This document shows positions 8,661-17,283 of a stretch of DNA of 64,000 nt, in pieces (position 1 is the stretch's first letter; each line of letters starts with the position of its first letter). A program made the translations under genes and the position numbers. The stretch is from an uncultured Prevotella sp. (GTDB lineage: Bacteria > Bacteroidota > Bacteroidia > Bacteroidales > Bacteroidaceae): contig CAMOVK010000003.1 in assembly GCA_946627325.1 (NCBI GenBank), forward strand, positions 17,266 through 81,265. The letters run 5' to 3'. The notes under the pieces were generated by a model. The model saw only the letters and a list, made by a program, of their open reading frames with translations, was not told the origin of the DNA and did not search any database.

Positions 8661-8828
8661 ATGGCTTATTTAATTGGTAACGACTGCATCGCTTGTGGTA
8701 CATGTATCGACGAATGTCCAGTACAGGCAATCTCTGAAGGCGATATCTATGTAATCAATCCCGACATGTGTACCGACTGTGGAACATGCGCAAGTGTATG
8801 TCCATCAGAGGCAATCAACCCAGCTTGA
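8661..8828 (+). CDS. Small 2[4Fe-4S] ferredoxin
   Basis: A 55-residue clostridial-type ferredoxin. Two complete cluster motifs are visible, CIACGTCIDECP and CTDCGTCASVCP, each followed by the usual short strand (AIS, AIN), giving two cubane clusters that swap their last cysteines. It is the likely soluble electron carrier for enzymes such as the PFOR at the start of this window. It begins MAYLIGNDC and has its own strong promoter and a terminator at 8872-8907, so it is monocistronic and probably highly expressed. It is short enough to be missed by length filters. Confidence 0.95.
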   Translation: MAYLIGNDCIACGTCIDECPVQAISEGDIYVINPDMCTDCGTCASVCPSEAINPA

Positions 8829-8871
8829 TAAGAAAGCGCAGAATTGTTTACAAGAAACAAAGCAAACAGAT

Positions 8872-8907
8872 AAATGGCAATTACCCATGCAGGAAATTGC
8901 CATTTTT
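8872..8907 (+). terminator. Rho-independent terminator after the ferredoxin gene
   Basis: AAATGGCAATT (8872-8882) and AATTGCCATTT (8895-8905) form a perfect 11-bp stem with a 12-base loop, followed by T residues. Located 43 bases after the ferredoxin stop. Confidence 0.85.
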
Positions 8908-8927
8908 CGTTTCGGTCAATGAACCTT

Positions 8928-11066
8928 TTATTTCAGAAGATAAACCTTGGAATCGTAACTGCCTTCAAGAAGAATATCAACACCTTCTTCCATTAGATTT
9001 GCTCCACTTATAGTAGTACCATCAAGGAGCGATTGAGAATTCTTGATGTTAACATTTTTTTCTTCAAAGGTATAACTTCGCTCAGCGATGAGTCCACTTA
9101 AAGGGAGTCGGACTGATAGAGTTTCTTCATCGTCAGATGTCTTATATACGAGCAAAACAGCATTACCTCCCTTGCCTACATACATCGTTGAAATTATATT
9201 CTGCCCATCGTAGGGTGTTATTAAGCGATAAAGTTCGCCTGTTTGGATGGTTTCTCGTAGTTGTTTATAATCCCTTATTGAACGTTTTACTTGTTGTTTC
9301 TCTTCCTTAGTCATGGTCTTTGGTTGTAGTTCGAGTCCCATTCTGCCATTCATTGCAACATCGGTGCGAAACTTTATGGGTAGTTTTCGTCCTGTAGTGT
9401 GGTCGGGCGATGAGCCGATATGAGTAGCCATGGCATTGGCGGGGAAGAATAGCGATGCTCCATATTGTATCTTTAAGCGTTGCAGGGCATCGTTATTGTC
9501 GCTCAGCCAGTATTCATCGAAAAAGGGTAGGAGTCCGTAGTTGGCTCTTCCTCCGCCTGAAGCGCAGTCTTGGATAATTACATTGGGGAAACGCTCACGG
9601 ATTGTTTTGAGTACTTGAACTAATCCCAAATGATAATCGACATATAAGTTTGATTGTTTCTCGGGTGGGAGATATATTGAACCATAGTTTAGAAGCGAAA
9701 CGTTGGCATCCCATTTTATGTATGCTATATCAGGGTATCTGGTAAGTAATCGAGTAATAACGTCGATAATGAATTGTCTGACTTCTGGGTTAGTCAAGTC
9801 GAGAAGTAGTTGTGTTCCTCCTCGTCCGTAATTAGTTTTGCTGTTGCGAGACTGTAAAACCCACTCTGGATGTTGTTGATATAGTCGGCTTTTTGTGTTG
9901 ATTGCTTCTGGTTCAATCCATATACCAAATCCAATTCCTCGTTTATGCGCAGCCCTGATTAGTGCGGATAGCCCATTAGGTAATTTTTTCTTGTCCACTT
10001 CCCAGTCTCCAAGTGCGGCATCATTTGTTCGCTGATAGTCGTTGCCAAACCATCCGTCGTCCATTACGATGAGTTCTCCTCCCATGTTGGATATGTCGGT
10101 TATCATCTCGATGATTTTTTTTTCAGTGATGTCGAAATAAACTCCCTCCCATGAATTGAGCAGTATATCGCCTGTTTTCCATCCCCGATAAATTTTCTTT
10201 TCTTCTCGAGCCCATAAATGAAACGTTCTGCTTACTCCTCCTTTTCCTTCGTTTGAGATGGTGAAGGCGAGACTTGGGGTAGTGATTTGTTCGCCAGCAC
10301 GAAGAACATAGTGTGATGCCAGTGGGTTTATTCCTGCAAATAAAGTATGATATTTGTTGTCTATGCTATGCAATCTGAGTTCGTAGTTGCCACTCCAGCA
10401 CAGTGTGGCTCCAATCGTCAGCCCGTTGTGTTCAGATGGTTTGTTACCAAAAGTCAACATTATTGATGGTTCGGAGGTTTGTGCATTCCTTGCTCCATCA
10501 GTGTTGAAAATTGTTTTTATGCCGTTGGTCAGCCTCTCTTCAGTTATGTTTCCTTCGTTTGCCCATGTTCCATTGAGTTGTGTAAGCCATGCTTCTCCTT
10601 CTGGTAGGGGTAGACAGGCTGAGTCGAACCGATTAAGCGTGATTGGCTCGGTGCCATTGTTTTTTATTAGTGTCCACGTTTCTACTATGTCAGAGTGATG
10701 ATAAGTTTTGTAGAATATATCAACTTGTGAATGGCGGAGTTTGTCGCTAAGTGAGAATATGTGTGTAGTTGCCCGTTCTTGTTGTTCGCATCTATAATTG
10801 CTAACTGCGAGTTCTGTGTTTTGATCTCCATTGCTGTAGCCTATCTGTAGAGCAATGGGTGTTGTTGGATTATCTGTACCAAAGGTCGGTATTGCAATTC
10901 CGTTGATGGTGTCGCCCTCATAAATAAAATTGCAATGAAGCGTCTGCCCCTCTTCGGCTGTTAGCAGTATCGTCATCTTTTGGTTTTCGATTGCCACTTT
11001 TCCGTGCCATGCCCACCCCGAAATGGATAGCCATATTAGTTGTAATAAAATGATATAGCGTTTCAT
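8928..11066 (-). CDS. Secreted alpha-galactosidase, GH36 family
   Basis: A 712-residue glycoside hydrolase that removes terminal alpha-linked galactose from oligosaccharides. After a signal peptide (KRYIILLQLIWLSISGWAW) comes the N-terminal beta-sandwich, then the catalytic barrel with VMDDGWFG, the nucleophile motif YIKWDAN, and the acid/base region CASGGGRANYG...WLSDNNDALQR. A small C-terminal beta domain closes the protein. The ATG at 11066 is preferred to a TTG two codons upstream. It stands alone, without SusC/D-like genes nearby, but is only 25 bases downstream of rsmD on the same strand. Family assignment is firm; substrate range is inferred. Confidence 0.93.
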   Translation of the reverse strand: MKRYIILLQLIWLSISGWAWHGKVAIENQKMTILLTAEEGQTLHCNFIYEGDTINGIAIPTFGTDNPTTPIALQIGYSNGDQNTELAVSNYRCEQQERATTHIFSLSDKLRHSQVDIFYKTYHHSDIVETWTLIKNNGTEPITLNRFDSACLPLPEGEAWLTQLNGTWANEGNITEERLTNGIKTIFNTDGARNAQTSEPSIMLTFGNKPSEHNGLTIGATLCWSGNYELRLHSIDNKYHTLFAGINPLASHYVLRAGEQITTPSLAFTISNEGKGGVSRTFHLWAREEKKIYRGWKTGDILLNSWEGVYFDITEKKIIEMITDISNMGGELIVMDDGWFGNDYQRTNDAALGDWEVDKKKLPNGLSALIRAAHKRGIGFGIWIEPEAINTKSRLYQQHPEWVLQSRNSKTNYGRGGTQLLLDLTNPEVRQFIIDVITRLLTRYPDIAYIKWDANVSLLNYGSIYLPPEKQSNLYVDYHLGLVQVLKTIRERFPNVIIQDCASGGGRANYGLLPFFDEYWLSDNNDALQRLKIQYGASLFFPANAMATHIGSSPDHTTGRKLPIKFRTDVAMNGRMGLELQPKTMTKEEKQQVKRSIRDYKQLRETIQTGELYRLITPYDGQNIISTMYVGKGGNAVLLVYKTSDDEETLSVRLPLSGLIAERSYTFEEKNVNIKNSQSLLDGTTISGANLMEEGVDILLEGSYDSKVYLLK

Positions 11067-11091
11067 TGTCAATAGGTTGGGTTTTAGTGTT

Positions 11092-11658
11092 TTATCTTTG
11101 CGTTATCAAAGTTGTTTTTTTTTGAAAAATCGAGAAATTTACGCTGCCATATGAGCGGTGTTCTATAAATAGTGGGTGGGTTGAGAAATCATTGTTTTTG
11201 CCATGTTCAAAAACAAATAATCCTTCGTTTTTTAGTATCTCATTGCCGTCTTGTTGCAGTACGATGTTTGGTATCTCCTTCAGCGATGGTAGGTTGTATG
11301 GCGGGTCGGCGAAGATAAAATCAAATGGAGTGTTGACGTGTTTGAGGTATCGGAATACGTCGCTTCTTATTATAGTGTGATTTTCTGCCTTTAGTCGATT
11401 GGAGCATTGTCGTATGAAGTTTGCGTGTTCTCGGTCGAGTTCTACACTTACTACTTGTCGGCATCCGCGTGACAGTAGTTCGAACGATATGCTACCAGTG
11501 CCCGCGAACAGGTCCAACGCCGTCAGTCCGTCGAAGTTTATATAACCAGTCAGCACGTTGAAGATATTTTCTTTGGCAAAGTCTGTTGTTGGTCGTGCTT
11601 TGAATGAGTGTGGAATGTCGAAGTGTCTGCCTCTATATTTACCAGTTATTACGCGCAT
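11092..11658 (-). CDS. rsmD: 16S rRNA (guanine966-N2)-methyltransferase RsmD
   Basis: A 188-residue Rossmann-fold methyltransferase that modifies G966 of 16S rRNA. It begins MRVITGKYRGR, the standard RsmD N-terminus, then RPTTDFAKENIFNVL, the SAM-binding DLFAGTGSISFELLSRG, the second acidic residue in VSVELDRE, and the catalytic FADPPYN. It starts six bases after the DUF3822 stop, a pairing that is common in Bacteroidota. Confidence 0.95.
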   Translation of the reverse strand: MRVITGKYRGRHFDIPHSFKARPTTDFAKENIFNVLTGYINFDGLTALDLFAGTGSISFELLSRGCRQVVSVELDREHANFIRQCSNRLKAENHTIIRSDVFRYLKHVNTPFDFIFADPPYNLPSLKEIPNIVLQQDGNEILKNEGLFVFEHGKNNDFSTHPLFIEHRSYGSVNFSIFQKKTTLITQR

Positions 11659-11664
11659 GGAGGG

Positions 11665-12438
11665 TCATTTTTCGTTAATAAAACACATCATATCAAAAGG
11701 CAATTGTATGTTTGTGTCAGCTGTTTGTTGAGTCGATAGGCTGTCAGGCTCTACCATTTCTATGTTGTCAACATACTTTGCGAGGTTTTCGTTCAGTGAT
11801 GCTGCTATTGATTGCTTGTCGTTTGCCGACTTAACCATCAGCCTTACTCCCTGCTTTTCTTTTAGTTGTTTTCTTACGTTGACTATGAAATACACGGCAT
11901 CGTTCACGTGTTTTACATTGTATCGATTGTAGAATAGAAATCTGTTTCGTTCAAACGCAGTTATTTCGATGAAGTTATCGCAAGCGTAGATATTGACAAG
12001 TTCTTGCTTTTGCGCTGCTATTTTCCATGTTGGCATTGTCAGTGGTAGTACGGTTAGGTTGTCATAGTGGTCGCGTAGCACTGTTAGCAGGTCGCTATCT
12101 ACTGCGAATACAGCGACTGCTGATAAATGCTTGATGGGCATGTGCATTATTGTTTGCGATGGGGTGGTATGAAAAGAGTGTCGATAAAGTTGCTCGTTGT
12201 CAGTTTCTCGATATTCTTCTTCAGGCAGTAACATCACCTCGCTATCGATGAGGGCTGTACTTTTTGTATATGTTTCAGCCAGTAATGGTGAACTGCGAAA
12301 TGCTTCGCGCAGATTTGCGGCTATCGAAATGCTACTGTTTACAATGTATGGCTCATACCTTAACCTGTCTGTTAGCGAAGCGAATGAGAGCGACTGCTTA
12401 CAGATGCGTAGTACTATGTTGTTGACAAGATTAGTCAT
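11665..12438 (-). CDS. DUF3822 family protein
   Basis: A 257-residue cytoplasmic protein. Sequence pattern and position directly before rsmD match the Bacteroidota family DUF3822, whose members have an actin-like ATPase fold by some predictions but no established function. Features seen: LSFASL near the N-terminus, a central HLSAVAVFAVDSDLL strand-helix unit and the short ending CFINEK. It is the first gene of the DUF3822-rsmD unit and has a consensus promoter with two hairpins in its leader. Confidence 0.75.
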   Translation of the reverse strand: MTNLVNNIVLRICKQSLSFASLTDRLRYEPYIVNSSISIAANLREAFRSSPLLAETYTKSTALIDSEVMLLPEEEYRETDNEQLYRHSFHTTPSQTIMHMPIKHLSAVAVFAVDSDLLTVLRDHYDNLTVLPLTMPTWKIAAQKQELVNIYACDNFIEITAFERNRFLFYNRYNVKHVNDAVYFIVNVRKQLKEKQGVRLMVKSANDKQSIAASLNENLAKYVDNIEMVEPDSLSTQQTADTNIQLPFDMMCFINEK

Positions 12439-12484
12439 AAATTAGGAATTATATGCTGTTTTTACATAAAATCTTCAAACTCGA

Positions 12485-12509
12485 AAAATGCAAAAACCTT
12501 TTGCATTTT
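12485..12509. repeat. Perfect 11-bp hairpin between divergent genes
   Basis: AAAATGCAAAA (12485-12495), loop ACC, TTTTGCATTTT (12499-12509). It lies 47 bases before the DUF3822 start, in the leader of that transcript, and its right arm overlaps the -33 box of the opposing promoter. It is T/A flanked on both sides and could act as a protein site or attenuator-like hairpin. Confidence 0.7.
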
Positions 12510-12530
12510 ATTCACTTAATCGTACCTTTG
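12500..12530 (+). promoter_or_regulatory. Promoter of the RecD-like helicase gene
   Basis: TTTG at 12500-12503, 19 bases, TACCTTTG at 12523-12530: an exact match to the Bacteroidota promoter. Predicted transcription start is near 12537, giving a leader of about 135 bases. Confidence 0.7.
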
Positions 12531-12571
12531 CCCAAAGGTACTCAAGTATCTCTTGCAAAGGTACGATTAAG
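12515..12571. repeat. 17-bp inverted repeat carrying two facing -7 boxes, with a nested 9-bp palindrome
   Basis: CTTAATCGTACCTTTGC (12515-12531) and GCAAAGGTACGATTAAG (12555-12571) are perfect reverse complements with a 23-base loop. Nested inside, GTACCTTTG (12522-12530) also pairs with CAAAGGTAC (12533-12541). Each long arm contains TACCTTTG, so the structure builds both promoters. Confidence 0.85.
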
Positions 12572-12587
12572 CGAGTAAAGAACCAAA
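12556..12587 (-). promoter_or_regulatory. Promoter of DUF3822-rsmD
   Basis: On the minus strand TTTG (12587-12584), 20 bases, TACCTTTG (12563-12556): an exact consensus. Predicted start near 12549, so this transcript and the opposing one overlap by about a dozen bases at their 5' ends. Confidence 0.7.
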
Positions 12588-12672
12588 TTTATTTGATTTC
12601 TTTCGAGCGTGAGTACCCTATTAAAAGGTAAATAACTTGTTTTAATATATAATCCTTTTTTCGATTTTTAAT

Positions 12673-14109
12673 TTGACAGAACAGATACTTTCCTTATTTA
12701 GTCATGTTCCAACCGATGAACAACGAGTTGTAATTGACGTCTTTTCCGAGTTTTATCACTCTTCCGATGAGCGCACGATGATGGTTGTAAGAGGTTGTGC
12801 CGGTACAGGCAAAACTTCGTTGGCATCGTCGATTGTTCGCGCTCTTGTGGCTCTTGAACGCCGAGTAGTGTTGCTTGCACCCACTGGGCGGGCGGCAAAA
12901 GTGTTTTCATCTATGTGCCATTATCCAGCATCTACCATTCATCGTACTATCTATCGACAGCAACGAGCTGGTGAAGACGCGTTATTCAAGCTCAATGTCA
13001 ATCTCCATCAACACACATTATTTATTGTCGATGAGGCTTCTATGATTGCCAACGAAGGCTATGGCGATAATGCTTTCGGTAGCGGAAGGTTGCTTGACGA
13101 CCTTGTTCAGTATGTATATAACGACAAAAACTGCCGCTTGATGTTCGTGGGCGATAAGGCTCAGTTGCCTCCTGTTGGCGAAACGGAGTCGCCAGCGTTA
13201 TCGACTGATTTCCTGCATGGTTATGGTATGGAGGTATTTGAGGCTGACCTCAATGAGGTGGTGCGTCAGGCAGCAAGCTCTGGAATACTCTATAACGCTA
13301 CAATAATTCGGCAAATGGTTTTTGGAAGTCATCTTGCAGGAATACCCCAATTGCACCTTGAAGGCTTTGCCGATATCGTCGTCGTGTCGGGGGCGGAACT
13401 AATAGAAACCTTAGATGATTCTTTCCGACAAGTGGGACTTGATGAAACAATTGTTGTCACTCGCTCAAACAAAACAGCTAATCGCTACAACGACGGCATT
13501 AGGTATCGCATACTGGACCGCGAAGATGAGATTGCCAGTGGCGATTACCTTATGGTAGTTAAAAACAAGTATGTCAAATTAGAAGAAGAAAATGCCTCTG
13601 AAAGTCAGACGGATGTTCATAAACAGTCCAATGTGTCCACATGGCTGATAGCTAATGGCGACCGAATACGCGTCAGACGAGTGCATCGGCAGCGCGAACT
13701 CTACGGCTTTCAGTTTGCTGACCTCGTGGTTGAGTTTCCCGACTATGATAATCGAGAGATGGAACTGACCACACTGCTCGACACGCTCCACTCTGAATCA
13801 CCAGCATTATCGACTGAAAAACAGCGAGAACTATACGAGAAAGTTTCAGAGGACTATGCAGACCTGCCCAGAAAAGAAGACCGAATGAAGATGATGCGCG
13901 AAGACAAGCACTACAATGCTTTGCAGGTTAAATATGCCTATGCCGTCACTTGCCATAAAGCGCAAGGCGGACAGTGGTCACATGTATATGTAGATCAAGG
14001 TTATATGACAGACGAAATGGTAACGCCCGACTATATCCATTGGCTCTATACAGCCTTCACTCGAGCCACAGAACGCCTATTCCTCGTAAACTGGAAAACA
14101 TCGAGTTAG
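12673..14109 (+). CDS. RecD2-like ATP-dependent DNA helicase
   Basis: A 478-residue superfamily 1B helicase. Motifs in order: Walker A GCAGTGKTSLA, LAPTGRAAKV, Walker B LFIVDEASMI, motif III GDKAQLPPVG, and the C-terminal UvrD-like part with YAVTCHKAQGGQWSHVYVD and LYTAFTRATERLFLV. It is shorter than RecD2 and matches the compact Bacteroidota 'ATP-dependent RecD-like helicase', likely used in repair or recombination. No ATG precedes the conserved N-terminal helix, so TTG at 12673 is the probable start; the first in-frame ATG would remove about 35 residues just ahead of Walker A. Confidence 0.9.
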   Translation: MTEQILSLFSHVPTDEQRVVIDVFSEFYHSSDERTMMVVRGCAGTGKTSLASSIVRALVALERRVVLLAPTGRAAKVFSSMCHYPASTIHRTIYRQQRAGEDALFKLNVNLHQHTLFIVDEASMIANEGYGDNAFGSGRLLDDLVQYVYNDKNCRLMFVGDKAQLPPVGETESPALSTDFLHGYGMEVFEADLNEVVRQAASSGILYNATIIRQMVFGSHLAGIPQLHLEGFADIVVVSGAELIETLDDSFRQVGLDETIVVTRSNKTANRYNDGIRYRILDREDEIASGDYLMVVKNKYVKLEEENASESQTDVHKQSNVSTWLIANGDRIRVRRVHRQRELYGFQFADLVVEFPDYDNREMELTTLLDTLHSESPALSTEKQRELYEKVSEDYADLPRKEDRMKMMREDKHYNALQVKYAYAVTCHKAQGGQWSHVYVDQGYMTDEMVTPDYIHWLYTAFTRATERLFLVNWKTSS

Positions 14110-14230
14110 CGGGTGGAGAATGAAGTTGTTATGATATTTCCCAACTCAATCAGGTTGCAGACAAACGAAGAAAACTATACGAGAAATAAGTTAATAAACA
14201 TTTTCTTAACAATCCAAAACTAATAAAATT

Positions 14231-14887
14231 ATGAAACAAATTCTAACAAAAAGCAGCAAGAAGCTTACAATAGCAGTATCAGCATTGACTCTCGTACTCG
14301 CAAGTTGTGGAACAATGGGTACAGGCACAGGTGGCGCCGACGTGCTCGGAAGCATTCTCGGCTCTGCTACCAATCAAGGAACGATAACCAATGTCATAAC
14401 GAGCGTGCTCGGAATGGACAAACCATCTGAAACTCAACTCATAGGCACATGGCGATATTCAGGACCAGGTTGTGCCTTCACCTCCGACAACCTTCTGGCA
14501 AAAGCAGGAGGCGAAGTGGCTGCAACAGAAATAAAAGATAAAATACATACGTACTACCAGCAGATAGGAATCAATAATCAAAATACATTCATAACATTTA
14601 CAGAAGACAAAACATTCAGCGGTAAAATCGACGGCAAGAGTATCAATGGAAAATATACATACGATGCGAAGTCAGGACAACTAACTCTTAAGACGCTGCT
14701 CTTCTATGCCAATGGCTATGTAAAAAGAAATGGAATGAATGGCATCGCTATACTATTCGAATCTAAGAAACTGCTAACCCTCCTACAGACCATATCCACA
14801 CTTAGCGGCAACTCTACCGCACAGGCAATAGGCGACCTTAGTAAGAATTACGATGGTGTGCGAATTGGTTTCGACATGACCAGATGA
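14231..14887 (+). CDS. DUF4923 family lipoprotein
   Basis: A 218-residue envelope lipoprotein. The signal peptide ends in a lipobox LVLASC, with Cys near residue 26, followed by a Gly-rich linker. The mature part contains LIGTWRYSGPGCAFTSDNLLAKAGGEVAA, which I associate with the Bacteroidota DUF4923 family, and a lipocalin-like FTEDKTFSGKIDGKSINGKYTYD strand series. It has no acidic run after Cys, so surface export is not indicated. Function is unknown. It follows the helicase by 121 bases; a good promoter is not apparent in that gap. Confidence 0.85.
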   Translation: MKQILTKSSKKLTIAVSALTLVLASCGTMGTGTGGADVLGSILGSATNQGTITNVITSVLGMDKPSETQLIGTWRYSGPGCAFTSDNLLAKAGGEVAATEIKDKIHTYYQQIGINNQNTFITFTEDKTFSGKIDGKSINGKYTYDAKSGQLTLKTLLFYANGYVKRNGMNGIAILFESKKLLTLLQTISTLSGNSTAQAIGDLSKNYDGVRIGFDMTR

Positions 14888-14923
14888 TTAATACAGAAAA
14901 GCAATAAGAAATAAGCACAATTT

Positions 14924-15011
14924 GGAAAGCATATCTTTTCAGCTCGGAAAGATATGCTTTCCAACGTGAAAAGGCATACTTTCCAACGCGAAAAGACATC
15001 ATCCCCAAATT
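14924..15011. repeat. 22-bp tandem dyad repeat array, locus B (four units)
   Basis: Units begin at 14924, 14946, 14968 and 14990, each exactly 22 bases. Unit 1 has centre CATAT and unit 2 centre ATATG, so the dyads occur in both orientations. It starts 37 bases after the DUF4923 stop and ends 125 bases before the next gene. Confidence 0.9.
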
Positions 15012-15062
15012 CGTTTCGCCAACCCTTATAAACAAAGCGATTGCAAATTTTCTTTCATAAGG

Positions 15063-15094
15063 TTTCGTAAATCACCTCGAATTTAGTATTTTTG
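15063..15094 (+). promoter_or_regulatory. Putative promoter of the EamA/SMR pair
   Basis: TATTTTTG at 15087-15094 fits TAnnTTTG, with TTTC at 15063-15066 as an imperfect -33 at spacing 20. It lies 42 bases before the ATG at 15137. Confidence 0.45.
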
Positions 15095-15136
15095 CCAAAA
15101 GAGACCCACAAATACGATAACCTCACACTTGCCTTA

Positions 15137-15490
15137 ATGCCTAATCAGTCAATATCTATATCACAAATACTCTTCCTTGTAGGAGCAGTAGCGGTATATT
15201 CTGCATCAAGTCTTTTTAATAAATTGGCATCAATGCACGAAATGATGTCAATAGAATACCTTTTGTTTCTCGGCGGATCGGTTGCCGTTTTGGGAGTATA
15301 CGCCGTGTTGTGGCAGATTATACTTAAACGCATACCACTTAGTACGGCATATCCTTTCAGAAGTCTTGGCATCGTTTACGGACTGGTAATAGCTGGGGGA
15401 GTATTTGGGGAAACAGTGAGTCTACAAAACATTATAGGCGCAGCAATGGTGATAGTTGGCGTGTTGATAATTTCTACGGAAAAGAATTAG
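15137..15490 (+). CDS. Small EamA/SMR-type four-helix membrane protein, subunit 1
   Basis: A 117-residue inner-membrane protein with four hydrophobic helices, the size of SMR and ArnE/ArnF proteins. Visible: SASSLFNKLA in helix 1, SIEYLLFLGG, then PLSTAYPFRSLGIVYG and the final helix after GETVSLQNIIGA, similar to the second half of an EamA domain. It is ten bases upstream of a second protein of the same type, so the two may form a heterodimeric transporter or flippase. The start is the ATG at 15137; a TTG 15 codons earlier overlaps the promoter. The role as lipid-linked sugar flippase is inference from context. Confidence 0.8.
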   Translation: MPNQSISISQILFLVGAVAVYSASSLFNKLASMHEMMSIEYLLFLGGSVAVLGVYAVLWQIILKRIPLSTAYPFRSLGIVYGLVIAGGVFGETVSLQNIIGAAMVIVGVLIISTEKN

Positions 15491-15499
15491 AGAAGAACG

Positions 15500-15838
15500 A
15501 TGACACATTATTATACGATAGTCGTTGTAGGCATATTCGCTTGTTCAGTAGCACAACTGCTGTTGAAAAAAAGTGCCAATCGACAGCATCGAGCACCTAT
15601 TTATGAAATTCTAAACATAAGAGTCATTGTAGCATACACAATAATTTTCACTTCTCTAGTAGTCAATATTTGGGCATTGAGCCATAGTGTGCAACTCAAA
15701 GACATAGCCCTGCTCGAATCGTTGGGATACGTCTTCGTACCACTCTTGTCTTGGACCATACTCCGCGAAAAAATAAATCCCCGCACATTATTGGCAATAG
15801 CGTGTATCATCGCGGGAATAGTAGTTTTCTATATATGA
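15500..15838 (+). CDS. Small EamA/SMR-type four-helix membrane protein, subunit 2
   Basis: A 112-residue partner of the preceding gene, again four predicted helices. It carries FACSVAQLLLKKSA in helix 1, an interhelix basic segment, SVQLKDIALLESLGYVFVPLLSW and EKINPRTLLAIACIIAGIVV, the arrangement of ArnF/SMR proteins. Tandem non-identical SMR genes usually encode obligate pairs. It is convergent with a GT-C-type transferase and a polyprenyl-phosphate glycosyltransferase, which together would make an Arn-like set. Specific substrate unknown. Confidence 0.8.
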   Translation: MTHYYTIVVVGIFACSVAQLLLKKSANRQHRAPIYEILNIRVIVAYTIIFTSLVVNIWALSHSVQLKDIALLESLGYVFVPLLSWTILREKINPRTLLAIACIIAGIVVFYI

Positions 15839-15993
15839 GGCAAACACCATAGTAAAGTCTGTGCTTGCAAATAAAATGACAGATGAAGCAAGCAAGGCTT
15901 ATAATTTTATTATATAGAATAATTACTATAAATAAGTCAATTTCTTTTGCGTATTAAAAACCAGATAATTAAAACACTAAAATTGCACTTTCT

Positions 15994-17283
15994 TTAGGTT
16001 TTGTAGTTTCCAATCTTAGGTTGCATCATATTATAAATACCATACGCAGACCATAATACCATGCAGAATAGGTAGGGGTAATGGAATCTCACCTCTGCAA
16101 TGAACAAGCAAGTACCTGCTGTACCTAAACCGATAAGTAATAAAAACAATCCCTTAGATGAAATAATATCACCACGTTGCTTATAGAGTGAGAAAAGAAA
16201 TAGTAAAACTAATAAATAGTACGGAAGTCCTTCTATAAATTGTATTGCTCTGCGTATACAAGTCAACCGCCCACGTTCAGATTCGGGTTGTTTTAGAATA
16301 TAAAGATAATCATCCCAATTCCCAAATACTGGATACGACCATGTGTCGCCAGACCATAAACGGAATAATTTAATGACATATAGCTTTGCATACTTATCGG
16401 GATTATTTTTTATCCACTCAACCGCTCTTGCTTTATAAATAGAATCTTTCTTTGCAAAAGTTTCTTGATAAGGATTTGGAATATATGCTAAATTCGTAGG
16501 GTCGTAGAAAATAGAAAAATCTGCATATAATTTGGCCTCGTCGTTAGCCGTCATAATAAGGTTATAACCACCAGTCGTGGAAGATGTAACAAATTGACCT
16601 GTCCTTGACTTATTGTATGTTCCGATACCATATAAAAGCAAAATATACGGAAGTAATAAGCAAATGTATGACCACGCTCTTCTTCGTTCTATCACATACA
16701 GTACCACTATTGTGACAATGAACGCTAAAATCAAAGGACGAAAGGTGTGGGCAATGGCAAATAAAATGGATGCCCCGACGATAGGAAACCATTTTTTGTT
16801 AAGGCTTAAACTGAAACCAGTTAACGCTAGGAACAAATACGGAAGCTCACTCAAAATCCAAATGGGGGCAAACACATTTGTTGGCAAAAGACAAAAAATT
16901 ATGACAGACAAGTAGGCTGTTATCTGATTGAAAAAGTATCGAGTTAAATAGAATATATTTGCTAATATGCCGATATTGAGTAATACATTTAGGAACTTGT
17001 CAATACTGAAAGTTTCTGTTCCTGTTATTGCATGCTGTAATATCAAGTAGTTGACCATACCTGGAGATTGCAGATATTGGTCGTTGATATTAAGCATAGA
17101 AGGATAGGTCGTATTGTTTGCGTAACTATCCAGAGCGTGACGTATATAACCTAACTGGTCATTGCCTTGTTCAACATCCCAGAAAAGTATTATAAAAACA
17201 ATCTGCAGCAACACCCATGCAATAGAAATGAAAAAGGCAATTCTCGGCAATTTGTCGAAATCTATCCTATTCTTTATCATCAT
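15994..17283 (-). CDS. Polytopic GT-C-type glycosyltransferase
   Basis: A 429-residue integral membrane protein with roughly ten to twelve helices. After the first helix an acidic loop, VEQGNDQLGYIRHALDSY, resembles the catalytic Asp loop of GT-C transferases (ArnT/PMT-like), which use polyprenyl-phosphate sugars on the periplasmic side. A soluble loop with ARAVEWIKNNPDKYAKLYVIKLFRLWSGD is typical of this class. Its start overlaps the end of the upstream GT2 gene by 17 bases, so donor synthase and transferase are coupled. The acceptor (lipid A, O-antigen, protein or other) cannot be read from sequence. Confidence 0.78.
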   Translation of the reverse strand: MMIKNRIDFDKLPRIAFFISIAWVLLQIVFIILFWDVEQGNDQLGYIRHALDSYANNTTYPSMLNINDQYLQSPGMVNYLILQHAITGTETFSIDKFLNVLLNIGILANIFYLTRYFFNQITAYLSVIIFCLLPTNVFAPIWILSELPYLFLALTGFSLSLNKKWFPIVGASILFAIAHTFRPLILAFIVTIVVLYVIERRRAWSYICLLLPYILLLYGIGTYNKSRTGQFVTSSTTGGYNLIMTANDEAKLYADFSIFYDPTNLAYIPNPYQETFAKKDSIYKARAVEWIKNNPDKYAKLYVIKLFRLWSGDTWSYPVFGNWDDYLYILKQPESERGRLTCIRRAIQFIEGLPYYLLVLLFLFSLYKQRGDIISSKGLFLLLIGLGTAGTCLFIAEVRFHYPYLFCMVLWSAYGIYNMMQPKIGNYKT

